In this document: piece by piece, positions 1 to 6,185 of the stretch
Layout of the letters: each line of letters begins with the position of its first letter
Numbering within the stretch: the stretch's first letter is position 1
DNA from: Hydrogenophaga sp.
GTDB lineage: Bacteria > Pseudomonadota > Gammaproteobacteria > Burkholderiales > Burkholderiaceae_C
Assembly (NCBI GenBank): GCA_025458415.1
Contig: JALOSN010000028.1
Location: 1-9,901, forward strand
Direction of reading: 5' to 3'
Length of the DNA: 9,901 nucleotides
Notes under the pieces: model-generated
Databases searched by the model: none
Told to the model about the DNA's origin: nothing
What the model saw: only the letters and a program-made list of their open reading frames with translations
Translations under genes and position numbers: made by a program

Positions 1-737
1 CCGGTCTGGCCCACCTGCAGGTCGTTCGGGGCGTAGCCGGCGTCCACGGCCGCACGGCTGGCGCCGATCGCCGCGCCCAGCTTGTCGGCCAGCGGGGTCA
101 TGACCTCGTTGAACTTCTCGCTGCTGCCCAGCGCGCGGCCACCGCTGACGATGACCTTGGCCGCCGTCAGCTCGGGGCGGTCGCTCTTGGCGATCTCGCT
201 GCCGACGTAGGCGCTCTTGCCGTTGCCCGCTGCAGCGGCCACGGTTTCCACAGCGGCGGAGCCACCCTGCCCGGCGGCGTCGAAGCCGGTCGTGCGCACG
301 GTGATCACCTTGGTGGCATCCTGGCTCTGCACGGTGGCGATGGCGTTGCCGGCGTAGATCGGGCGCTCGAAGGTGTCCTGGCTGATCACCTTGGTGATGT
401 CGCTGATCTGCGCGACGTCGAGCCTGGCGGCCACGCGCGGGGCCACGTTCTTGCCACCGGCGGTGGCGGGGAACAGGATGTGGCTGTAGTTGCCAGCGAT
501 GGCCAGCACCTGGGCGGCCACGTTTTCGGCCAGGCCGTGGGCGAAGCCTTCGCCGTCGGCGTGGATGACCTTGCTGACACCGGCGATCTGGGCGGCAGCG
601 GCAGCGGCCGCGGCGGCGTTGTGGCCGGCCACGAGGACGTGCACCTCACCACCACACTGGGCGGCGGCGGTGACGGTGTTGAGGGTCGCGCCCTTGACGG
701 AGGCGTTGTCGTGTTCGGCAATGACGAGTGCGGTCAT
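1..737 (-). CDS. etfA: Electron transfer flavoprotein, alpha subunit (3' end beyond window)
   Basis: EtfA binds FAD and, with EtfB, carries electrons from acyl-CoA and related dehydrogenases to ETF:quinone oxidoreductase in the cytoplasm. The reading frame starts MTALVIAEHD at the ATG at 737-735 and stays open to the left edge, giving 245 residues of the roughly 310 usual for the family. Near the visible end are SGGRALGSSEKF, then GASRAAVDAG and NDLQVGQT, the conserved start of the FAD-binding C-terminal domain; the last 65 or so residues lie outside. The start is supported by a strong Shine-Dalgarno (GAGGAAG, complement of 745-751) that overlaps the etfB stop codon; only 12 bp separate the two genes, so they form one operon with coupled translation likely. 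An oddity is a run of nine alanines encoded at 591-617, in the N-terminal domain, with mixed GCC/GCT/GCG codons. Identification is near certain. Confidence 0.96.
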   Translation of the reverse strand, partial: MTALVIAEHDNASVKGATLNTVTAAAQCGGEVHVLVAGHNAAAAAAAAAQIAGVSKVIHADGEGFAHGLAENVAAQVLAIAGNYSHILFPATAGGKNVAPRVAARLDVAQISDITKVISQDTFERPIYAGNAIATVQSQDATKVITVRTTGFDAAGQGGSAAVETVAAAAGNGKSAYVGSEIAKSDRPELTAAKVIVSGGRALGSSEKFNEVMTPLADKLGAAIGASRAAVDAGYAPNDLQVGQT

Positions 738-749
738 GGTGTTTCTTCC

Positions 750-1499
750 TCAGATCACTTTGGCTTCGTTCTTCAGCTTGTCGACCAGCGCCGCGACATC
801 GGGCACCTTCACACCGGCCCCGCGCTTGGCCGGCTCGGCGACCTTGAGCGTCTTCAGGCGCGGCGTCACATCGACACCCAGGTCGGACGGCTTGACGGTC
901 TCCAGCGGTTTCTTCTTGGCCTTCATGATGTTGGGCAGCGTCACGTAGCGCGGCTCGTTCAGGCGCAGGTCGGTGGTGACGACCGCCGGCAGGCTCACCT
1001 CCAGGGTTTCCAGGCCGCCGTCGATTTCGCGGGTGACCCTGGCCTTGTCGCCGGCCACCTCAACCTTGCTGGCGAAGGTGGCCTGCGGCAGATCGGCCAG
1101 CGCGGCGAGCATCTGGCCGGTCTGGTTGGCGTCGTCGTCAATGGCCTGCTTGCCCAGGATGATCAGGCCCGGCTGCTCCTTGTCCACCAGGGCCTTGAGC
1201 AGCTTGGCCACCGCCAGCGGTTGCAGCTCCACATCGGTCTCGACCAGGATGGCGCGGTCGGCACCGATGGCCATCGCGGTGCGCAGGGTCTCCTGGCACT
1301 GGGCCACGCCGCAGGAGACCGCGATCACCTCGGAAGCCGCCCCCTTTTCCTTCAGGCGCACGGCCTCTTCGACGGCGATCTCGTCGAACGGGTTCATGCT
1401 CATCTTGACGTTGGCGATGTCCACGCCAGTACCGTCGCTCTTGACGCGCACCTTGACGTTGTAGTCCACCACACGTTTGACGGGGACGATGACCTTCAT
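750..1499 (-). CDS. etfB: Electron transfer flavoprotein, beta subunit
   Basis: Complete 249-residue EtfB, the AMP-binding subunit that also docks partner dehydrogenases. It begins MKVIVPVKRVVDYNVKVRVK. Visible family marks are SMNPFDEIAVEEAVRLKE (34-51), VSCGVAQCQET (61-71), the nucleotide-binding stretch QAIDDDANQTGQM (118-130), and the ETF-beta signature region REIDGGLETLEVSLPAVVTT (157-176). The dehydrogenase recognition loop YVTLPNIMKAKKK (185-197) matches the human protein almost exactly, with Leu188 at the place of the partner-anchoring leucine. This places it in the fatty-acid/amino-acid oxidation class of ETF rather than the nitrogen-fixation (Fix) or bifurcating classes. The ATG at 1499-1497 has AGGAG (complement of 1508-1512) about nine bases upstream. 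It is the first gene of an etfBA operon whose likely promoter lies about 150 bp upstream. Confidence 0.97.
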   Translation of the reverse strand: MKVIVPVKRVVDYNVKVRVKSDGTGVDIANVKMSMNPFDEIAVEEAVRLKEKGAASEVIAVSCGVAQCQETLRTAMAIGADRAILVETDVELQPLAVAKLLKALVDKEQPGLIILGKQAIDDDANQTGQMLAALADLPQATFASKVEVAGDKARVTREIDGGLETLEVSLPAVVTTDLRLNEPRYVTLPNIMKAKKKPLETVKPSDLGVDVTPRLKTLKVAEPAKRGAGVKVPDVAALVDKLKNEAKVI

Positions 1500-1536
1500 G
1501 CTGACTGGCTCCTGATGGTTGTGAAACGGTGTGCAA

Positions 1537-1552
1537 TTGACGTATACGTCAA
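1537..1552. promoter_or_regulatory. Perfect 16-bp palindrome, putative operator in the etfB leader
   Basis: TTGACGTATACGTCAA is identical to its reverse complement over all 16 bases and lies 38-53 bp upstream of the etfB start. An even palindrome built on ACGT half-sites is typical of a dimeric repressor site. Betaproteobacterial regulators of branched-chain amino acid and fatty acid catabolism (LiuR of the MerR family is one candidate) bind palindromes of this style, but that match is from memory and unchecked. A TACAAT hexamer (complement of 1560-1565) just upstream could be a -10 box, placing the palindrome at the start of transcription; no matching -35 is seen. Confidence 0.6.
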
Positions 1553-1654
1553 CTCGCGCATTGTATGTCCGGGCCCGGTCCGGCCCCGCATTTCCGATGA
1601 CCGTGGTGTCCGAATCTGTTGGCGTCGAAAAACGAACGATCGTGCTTTTTTATG

Positions 1655-1684
1655 ATTATAGGGGCAGACGGGCCGCCCTGCCAA
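1655..1684 (-). promoter_or_regulatory. Sigma70-like promoter for etfBA
   Basis: Read on the minus strand, TTGGCA (1684-1679, five of six matches to the -35 consensus) is followed after 18 bp by a perfect TATAAT (1660-1655). Transcription would start near 1648 and give an etfB leader of about 150 nt, which would carry both the 1569-1578 and 1537-1552 palindromes. The inverted repeat at 1683-1696 overlaps the last bases of the -35 box, a usual position for a repressor. This is the best promoter match seen in the intergenic region. Confidence 0.6.
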
Positions 1685-1696
1685 CCCGACCGGGTT
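1683..1696. promoter_or_regulatory. Inverted repeat overlapping the etfBA -35 box (operator-like site A)
   Basis: AACCCG-AC-CGGGTT has perfect 6-bp arms around a 2-bp spacer. It is preceded by CC, so the site begins CCAACC at 1681, the same hexamer that begins site B at 1721, exactly 40 bp away. Its overlap with the -35 box suggests repression of etfBA. The regulator is not in the window; the shape suits a TetR-family dimer, which is inference only. Confidence 0.45.
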
Positions 1697-1720
1697 CAAT
1701 GTCTTTGCAGCGACAATTAA

Positions 1721-1736
1721 CCAACCGATCGGTCGG
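1721..1736. promoter_or_regulatory. Near-palindromic operator-like site B (TetR-type shape)
   Basis: CCAACCGATCGGTCGG contains a perfect 10-bp palindrome ACCGATCGGT (1724-1733 counted by sequence) flanked by CC/GG pairs; two symmetric positions mismatch over 16 bp. It lies upstream of the etfBA -35 box and 115 bp before the TRAP P start, so one bound protein could affect both transcripts. Sites of the form CCGACCG...CGGTCGG or AACCAACC...GGTTGGTT are typical for TetR-family regulators in general. Which regulator binds cannot be told from here. Confidence 0.45.
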
Positions 1737-1779
1737 CGAATTCGGGTAAGTCTGGAGACCGCTGGTCCGGGTGATCACC

Positions 1780-1785
1780 TATAGT
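1780..1785 (+). promoter_or_regulatory. Possible -10 element for the TRAP operon
   Basis: TATAGT matches the -10 consensus at five of six positions and sits about 67 bp before the TRAP P start codon. No recognisable -35 hexamer lies 16-18 bp upstream, so if this is the promoter it probably depends on an activator or is weak. The call is tentative. Confidence 0.3.
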
Positions 1786-1851
1786 GGGGAATGGTCGTTT
1801 GATTATGAGTTGTAACCAGATAACCACCCCATCCACCACGGAGACACACCC

Positions 1852-2868
1852 ATGAAAATCCGCCTTGCCGTCGCAGCCGCCCTGTCCACCACCGTCCTGG
1901 CCACCGGGGTCGCTTCGGCCCAGACGGTGTTCAACACCTCCAGCTGGGTGCCACCGACCCACACCCTGTCCACGGCCCAGGCGGCCTGGTGCGACCTGCT
2001 GACCAAGGAGAGCAACGGCCGCATGAAGTGCAACGCCCTGCCGAAGGCCGTGGTGGCAGCGCCCGGCACCTTCGATGCGGTGCGCGACGGCCTGGCGGAC
2101 ATCTCGTTCACGGTCGACGGCTACACCCCCGGGCGCTTCATCAACACCCAGGTGGCCGAGTTTCCGTTCCTGGGTGACAGTGCGCTGGCCACGTCACTGG
2201 CCTACCAGCGCATCTACAGCAAGCATTTCGCACCGCTGGGTGAGCACCGCGGCGTGAAGGTGCTGGGTGTGTTCACCCACGGCCCGGGCATCATCTTCAA
2301 CAGCAAGAAGCCGGTGACCTCGGCCGCCGACGCGGCGTCGCTGAAGTTCCGGATCGGCGGCGGCAACATCAACGAGCTGTCCAAGGCCATGGGCTGGAAC
2401 ACCACCCTGAAACCGGCGCCCGAGTCCTTCGAACTGCTGTCCACCGGCGTGATGGACGGGACCTTCTTCCCGGATGAATCGATCGCCTCGTTCAAGCTGT
2501 CGATGATCAAGCACGCCACCACCTTCCCCGGTGGTCTGTACAACACCAGCTTCGTGTTCATGATGAACCCGGCCAAGTACAACGCGCTCTCGGCCGAGGA
2601 CAAGGCGGTGGTCGACAAGATCTCCGGCGAGACCGTGGCGCGCATCTTCGGCGAGGGCTGGGACCGGGTGGATGCCGCGTCCCGCGATGGGGCGCAGAAG
2701 GCCCAGGGCGTGCAACGCATCCAGGCCAGCGAGGCTTTCATCAACGAAGTCAAGGCCAAGCAGTCCGCGCTGGAGGACCGCTGGGCCACCGCTGCCGAAG
2801 GCAAGGGCCTGAAGAACGCCAAGGGTGTGCTGGCCGAGTTCCGCGCCGAGATCGCCAAGGTGAAGTGA
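1852..2868 (+). CDS. dctP: TRAP transporter periplasmic substrate-binding protein (DctP family)
   Basis: A 338-residue DctP-family solute receptor that captures an organic acid in the periplasm and hands it to the DctQM membrane complex. Residues 1-23 are a Sec signal peptide (basic MKIR, hydrophobic core, cleavage likely after ASA, before QTVFNTSSW). The mature protein has the family layout; LKFRIGG (164-170) supplies Arg167, at the position of the arginine that salt-bridges the substrate carboxylate in characterised DctP proteins. The region FELLSTGVMDGTFFPDES (193-210) matches the conserved E-x-L-x-x-G-x-x-D-G segment. Two cysteines, Cys47 and Cys60, could form a disulfide after export. 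The ATG at 1852 has CGGAGA eight bases upstream. The ligand cannot be read from sequence; an aliphatic or aromatic monocarboxylate fits the ETF neighbourhood, as inference. Symbol denotes the family only. Confidence 0.92.
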   Translation: MKIRLAVAAALSTTVLATGVASAQTVFNTSSWVPPTHTLSTAQAAWCDLLTKESNGRMKCNALPKAVVAAPGTFDAVRDGLADISFTVDGYTPGRFINTQVAEFPFLGDSALATSLAYQRIYSKHFAPLGEHRGVKVLGVFTHGPGIIFNSKKPVTSAADAASLKFRIGGGNINELSKAMGWNTTLKPAPESFELLSTGVMDGTFFPDESIASFKLSMIKHATTFPGGLYNTSFVFMMNPAKYNALSAEDKAVVDKISGETVARIFGEGWDRVDAASRDGAQKAQGVQRIQASEAFINEVKAKQSALEDRWATAAEGKGLKNAKGVLAEFRAEIAKVK

Positions 2869-2967
2869 TCGCGCACGACGTGACGTCCGCCTGACCGATA
2901 CCGGCCGGCGGGACAGCCCGGATAGCCGACAGGGGCCGCTTTGGCGCGGCTCTTGCTGGGTTCTCCT

Positions 2968-2997
2968 GAAGGGCTGGCCCGACCGGCCTTCTTTTTT
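2968..2997 (+). terminator. Intrinsic terminator between the TRAP P and Q genes
   Basis: The arm GAAGGGCTGG (2968-2977) pairs with CCGGCCTTC (2983-2991) with one bulged G and one G-U pair, around a 5-nt loop, and is followed directly by six Ts (2992-2997). It lies 100 bp after the P gene and 18 bp before the Q start. Partial termination here would give more receptor than membrane subunits, a stoichiometry usual for binding-protein-dependent transporters. Confidence 0.75.
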
Positions 2998-3015
2998 GTT
3001 GCAGCAGACCCACCC

Positions 3016-3525
3016 ATGCACAAGACCCTGGAACGCCTGATCAACTGGTCCACCGGCCTCATGGCCGCCATGGCCCTCTTCTCCATCATGTGGCTCACCC
3101 TGATCGATGTGAGCGGGCGCAAGTTCTTCAACAACTCGGTGCCCGGCGGCCTGGAGATGACCGAAATCCTGATGGTGATCGTCATCTTCGGCGCGCTGCC
3201 CATGGTGTCCTGGCGCGGGGAGCATGTGGTGTTCGACACCATGGACGGATTCATCCCGGACTGGCTCAAGGGCATTCAGGCCCGCATCGTGCACCTGATC
3301 TGTGCAGGCGCGTTCGGCATGATGGCCTGGCTCATGACCAACCGGGCCGAGCGGTTTGCCGAGTACGGCGACATCACGGTCCACCTGCAGCTGCCGCTGT
3401 CGCCGGTGGCCTGGCTGATGGCCGGATTGCTGCTGGTGACGGCGCTGGTGCACCTGGTCTTTGTCGTGTCACCGCCGCCACCGCGCGCCCACCTGGCACC
3501 TGCTGCCCGAGGGGAGGCGTCATGA
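3016..3525 (+). CDS. dctQ: TRAP transporter small membrane subunit (DctQ family)
   Basis: A 169-residue inner-membrane protein with four predicted helices (about 13-32, 48-65, 91-107 and 130-151), the small subunit that joins DctM and DctP. Family marks are IDVSGRKFFNNSVPGGLEMTE (30-50; listed here as landmarks D31, R35, G44-G45, E47, E50) and WRGEHVVFDT (66-75). The ATG at 3016 was chosen because the family starts a few residues before the first helix; the frame is open upstream to a TTG at 2941, but that extension would run through the terminator and encodes a non-family sequence. No Shine-Dalgarno precedes 3016 (the leader reads GCAGACCCACCC), so initiation may be weak. The stop overlaps the dctM start in an ATGA arrangement. 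Confidence 0.9.
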   Translation: MHKTLERLINWSTGLMAAMALFSIMWLTLIDVSGRKFFNNSVPGGLEMTEILMVIVIFGALPMVSWRGEHVVFDTMDGFIPDWLKGIQARIVHLICAGAFGMMAWLMTNRAERFAEYGDITVHLQLPLSPVAWLMAGLLLVTALVHLVFVVSPPPPRAHLAPAARGEAS

Positions 3526-4817
3526 CCGAAGCCGCACTGGGTTTTCTCGGCGTCTTTCTGCTGGCCTTCCTGCGCGTGCCGCTGGCGGTCGCGATGTCGA
3601 TCGCCGGCATCGTCGGTCTGGGCCTGATGCGCGGCTGGCCGGCCGCCTATGCCAGCACCAGCCAGGTCATCTTCGAGACCGGTTTTCACTACGTGCTGTC
3701 GGTGATCCCGTTGTTCGTGCTGATGGGCAACTTCGTGGCCCGCGCCGGCATGGCACGGGAGCTGTTCAACGCGGCCAATGCCTTCGTCGGCCATCGGCGC
3801 GGTGGCCTGGCCATGGCCAGCATCATCGCGTCCGGCGGTTTCGGTTCGATCTGCGGATCATCCATCGCCACGGCGGCAACCATGTCCCGCGTGGCCTACC
3901 CGCAGATGATGGCCCACGGCTACAAGGCCACGCTGGCCACCGGGGCCATTGCCTCCGGCGGCACGCTGGGCATCCTGATTCCGCCCTCCACCATCCTGGT
4001 GATCTACGGCATCATCACCGAGACGGACATCGGCAAGCTGTTCGTGGCCGGCATTCTCCCGGGCATCGTGGCGATCACCTGCCTGTGCCTGGCGGTGGTC
4101 TTCGTGACCTGGCGCGACCCGCAGGCGGGACCGCCGGCCGAACGCTTCACCTGGCCCCAGAGGCTCAAGGCCATCCGAGGCATCTGGGGTGTGGCGCTGC
4201 TGTTCGCGCTGGTCATTGGCGGCATCTATGGCGGCGTCTTCACCGCCACCGAAGGGGCTGGCGTGGGCGCGGCGGGCGCCTTCATGTTTGCGCTGCTGCG
4301 CGGCACCCTGACGCCGCGTGTGGTGCTGGACATCCTGCTGGAGAGCACGCGCACGACGGCGATGCTGTTCACCATCCTGATCGGCGCGATGATCTTCACC
4401 AGTTTCATGAACTTCACCACCATGCCGGCGGACCTGAAGGCATTCGTGCTGGATTTCAGCCCGAACCCGATCATGGTGGTGGTCATGATGATGGGCATCT
4501 ACCTGCTGCTGGGCATGGTGATGGAGGAACTGGCCATCGTGCTGCTGACCATTCCGGTGTTCTTCCCGGTCATTGTGGGCCTGGGCTACGACCCGATCTG
4601 GTTCGGCATTCTGATCGTCACGGTGGTGGAGATCGGCATGATCTCGCCACCGGTCGGGCTGAACCTGTTCGTGCTCAATTCCCTGCTGCCCGATGTGAAG
4701 CTGTCGACCCTGTACCGCGGCATCTGGCCCTTCGTGATGGCCGATGTGGTGCGCCTGGGCATCCTGATCGCCGTGCCGGCCATCTCGCTGTGGCTGCCGG
4801 GCCTCATGGGCCGCTGA
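3522..4817 (+). CDS. dctM: TRAP transporter large membrane subunit (DctM family)
   Basis: A 431-residue multi-helix inner-membrane protein, the Na+-coupled transport subunit of the TRAP system. Recognisable segments are SVIPLFVLMGNFVARAGMA (60-78), the conserved SGGFGSICGSSIATAATM (104-121), GGTLGILIPPSTILVIYG (146-163) with the re-entrant IPPS motif, GGVFTATEGAGVGA (237-250) in the second half, and EIGMISPPVGLNLFV (370-384). Length is normal for a separate DctM. The ATG at 3522 overlaps the dctQ stop and follows a strong GAGGGGAGG ribosome site, indicating translational coupling and equal Q and M synthesis. The frame is open upstream to 3090 but that part is only an out-of-frame reading of dctQ. 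With the P and Q genes this makes a complete transporter. Confidence 0.95.
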   Translation: MTEAALGFLGVFLLAFLRVPLAVAMSIAGIVGLGLMRGWPAAYASTSQVIFETGFHYVLSVIPLFVLMGNFVARAGMARELFNAANAFVGHRRGGLAMASIIASGGFGSICGSSIATAATMSRVAYPQMMAHGYKATLATGAIASGGTLGILIPPSTILVIYGIITETDIGKLFVAGILPGIVAITCLCLAVVFVTWRDPQAGPPAERFTWPQRLKAIRGIWGVALLFALVIGGIYGGVFTATEGAGVGAAGAFMFALLRGTLTPRVVLDILLESTRTTAMLFTILIGAMIFTSFMNFTTMPADLKAFVLDFSPNPIMVVVMMMGIYLLLGMVMEELAIVLLTIPVFFPVIVGLGYDPIWFGILIVTVVEIGMISPPVGLNLFVLNSLLPDVKLSTLYRGIWPFVMADVVRLGILIAVPAISLWLPGLMGR

Positions 4818-4825
4818 GACGACGC

Positions 4826-4851
4826 GCCGCCGCTCTCAGGCGAGTGGCGGC
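4826..4851. terminator. GC hairpin at the convergent dctM/mscS junction
   Basis: GCCGCCGCT (4826-4834) pairs with AGTGGCGGC (4843-4851) over nine positions with one G-U pair and an 8-nt loop. It covers the end of mscS and the 18-bp gap to dctM. Neither side is followed by a T run, so it is not a classical intrinsic terminator; it may stabilise both 3' ends or assist Rho-dependent ending. The structure is clear, the function uncertain. Confidence 0.35.
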
Positions 4852-6116
4852 CCCTGCACATGCACCACCCGCTGGGGATACGGTATGCCAACACCGTGTT
4901 CGCGCAGGGCCCGCAGGATGGCCATGTTGATCTCCGAGCGGATGTTCAGCTGGCCGTTCTCCGGATCGGCGATCCAGTAACCAACGGTGAACTCCAGTCC
5001 GTCGGCGCCGAATGCCGACAGCGAAGCCGACGGCGCCGGGTCCTTGAGCACCCGACTCTGGGCAGTGGCCGCTTCGATGAGCAGCCGGCGCACCAGATCG
5101 ACATCGCTGTCGTAGGCCACCGACACCACCGTGGACAGCCAGACCCTGGGGTCGGCCAGTGACAGGTTCTCGACCCGGCTGGTCATCATGATCTCGTTGG
5201 GAACGATGGATTCGCGACCCACAGGGGAGCGGATGAGCGTGTAGCGCGCCGTGATGTCGGTGATTCGACCGTCGAAGTTGTCCACCCGCACGTTGTCGCC
5301 GATGCGCATGCTGCGCTCGGCCAGGATCACAAAGCCGCTGACATAGTTGGCCGCCAGTTTCTGCAGGCCGAAACCGATGCCGACACCGATGGCACCGCCG
5401 AGCACCGACAGCGCGGTCAGATCGATGCCGACCATCGTGAGGGCCATCATCAGCCCGACGAACATCAGCAGCCCCCGCGTGGCGTTGCTGATCGCCTTGC
5501 GCAGCGACAACTCGCCGCCGGTCACCGAGCGCAGCAGGCGGGCCTCGATGGCCGAGGAAATCCAGAGCGCCACGATGAGCACCGCACCGGCGGTGATGAC
5601 GCCTTCGAGCAGCGTGCGCAGGGACACCTGTCCGTTGCCCAGCTTCCAGCTGATCTGGTCCATTTCGTGCAGCACCACGGGCAGCAGGCCGCTCACCCAA
5701 AGGACCATGGCACCCCAGGCCATCCAGGAAATGCTGCGCTCCAGCGGCCGTACCCATGCCGCTCCCGGGAATGCCACCTGCAACACCTTCACGCCGATGC
5801 GGATCACCACCAGCGAAACAAGCACCGGGATCGCCACGCGGAAGACCGCCAGCGGCACAAACTGAAGCAACAGGGTACGCGCCACATAGGCCAGCGCGAG
5901 CAGGAGGACGGGGAACAGGGCACCGTCGATCAGGCGCTCGCCGAACAGCACCGAGGACCCCGACTGCGACCTGGCCAGCGCCCGACGCAGCAGCGCCGAC
6001 ACGCCCCAGGCCAACAGCACGCACAGCAGCAGGGTACCGAGTTCCACCAGCACGCCAGGCTGCTGGAAAGTGCTCAGCCAGAGGCCGAAATCATCAATGG
6101 GTTTGGGTTGGCTCAT
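4836..6116 (-). CDS. MscS-family small-conductance mechanosensitive channel
   Basis: A 426-residue inner-membrane protein that opens under membrane tension to release solutes during osmotic downshock. The N-terminal half has about five or six hydrophobic segments (near 21-43, 64-84, 91-112, 130-149, 170-190 and 213-231), more than the three of E. coli MscS (286 residues), so this is one of the mid-size extended forms. The pore helix is at about 236-265: LSVLGGAIGVGIGFGLQKLA then ANYVSGFVIL, with the Gly/Ala-packed face and the GLQKLAANYVSG hinge typical of the family. The beta domain follows with ERSMRIGDNV (267-276), GRITDITARYT (283-293) and VPNEIM (305-310), then the alpha/beta vestibule domain to the C-terminus. 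No good Shine-Dalgarno is seen at the ATG at 6116. It is the last of three minus-strand genes, 69 bp after the crotonase gene. Confidence 0.92.
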   Translation of the reverse strand: MSQPKPIDDFGLWLSTFQQPGVLVELGTLLLCVLLAWGVSALLRRALARSQSGSSVLFGERLIDGALFPVLLLALAYVARTLLLQFVPLAVFRVAIPVLVSLVVIRIGVKVLQVAFPGAAWVRPLERSISWMAWGAMVLWVSGLLPVVLHEMDQISWKLGNGQVSLRTLLEGVITAGAVLIVALWISSAIEARLLRSVTGGELSLRKAISNATRGLLMFVGLMMALTMVGIDLTALSVLGGAIGVGIGFGLQKLAANYVSGFVILAERSMRIGDNVRVDNFDGRITDITARYTLIRSPVGRESIVPNEIMMTSRVENLSLADPRVWLSTVVSVAYDSDVDLVRRLLIEAATAQSRVLKDPAPSASLSAFGADGLEFTVGYWIADPENGQLNIRSEINMAILRALREHGVGIPYPQRVVHVQGPPLA

Positions 6117-6140
6117 GAACAGATACAGATGAATCGGACA

Positions 6141-6174
6141 GCGCCGGGCGTTGGGTTGCCCCTGGCCCGGGCGC
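6141..6174. other. GC-rich inverted repeat between the crotonase and mscS genes
   Basis: GCGCCGGGC (6141-6149) pairs with GCCCGGGCGC (6165-6174) with one bulged C and a 15-nt loop, within the 69-bp gap between the crotonase stop and the mscS start. No T run follows on the minus strand. It may be a weak terminator or an RNA-stability element that sets mscS expression apart from the upstream genes. Confidence 0.3.
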
Positions 6175-6185
6175 GCAGGTCGCGG

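Larger units (their letters stand above)
1500..1851. promoter_or_regulatory. Divergent control region between etfBA and the TRAP operon
   Basis: This 352-bp stretch separates the start codons of etfB (leftward) and the TRAP P gene (rightward) and holds no convincing gene. It is less GC-rich than its surroundings in places (a T-rich patch near 1646-1660). It contains a leftward sigma70-like promoter, two related inverted repeats 40 bp apart, a perfect 16-bp palindrome close to etfB, a GC-only palindrome CCGGGCCCGG (1569-1578), and a weak rightward -10-like element. Each of the stronger elements is listed separately. Short open frames crossing it have no ribosome site and no protein-like composition. 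Confidence 0.75.

Noticed and set aside
1569..1578. CCGGGCCCGG palindrome in the etfB leader as a regulator site.
   Set aside because: It is short and made only of G and C, so chance is a sufficient explanation; it is noted only as part of the leader.
480..1655. A 391-codon plus-strand open frame opposite etfA and etfB.
   Set aside because: It is antisense to two certain genes, its product is low-complexity Gly/Asp/His/Leu-rich, and no ribosome site or domain is seen; long antisense frames are common in GC-rich DNA.
1770..1779. Palindrome GGTGATCACC just before the TRAP -10-like element.
   Set aside because: The same ten bases occur inside the etfA coding region at 300-309, so the short palindrome alone is not evidence for an operator.
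3090..3521. N-terminal extension of the dctM frame.
   Set aside because: It overlaps dctQ entirely, lacks family similarity, and the ATG at 3522 has a strong ribosome site.
3461..4930. A 489-codon plus-strand frame overlapping dctM.
   Set aside because: The product is His/Arg/Gly-rich shadow sequence; dctM in the neighbouring frame has full family motifs.
4804..6024. A 406-codon minus-strand frame overlapping mscS in another frame.
   Set aside because: Its translation is Arg/Gly/Ala-rich without any domain, while the overlapping mscS frame is clearly genuine.
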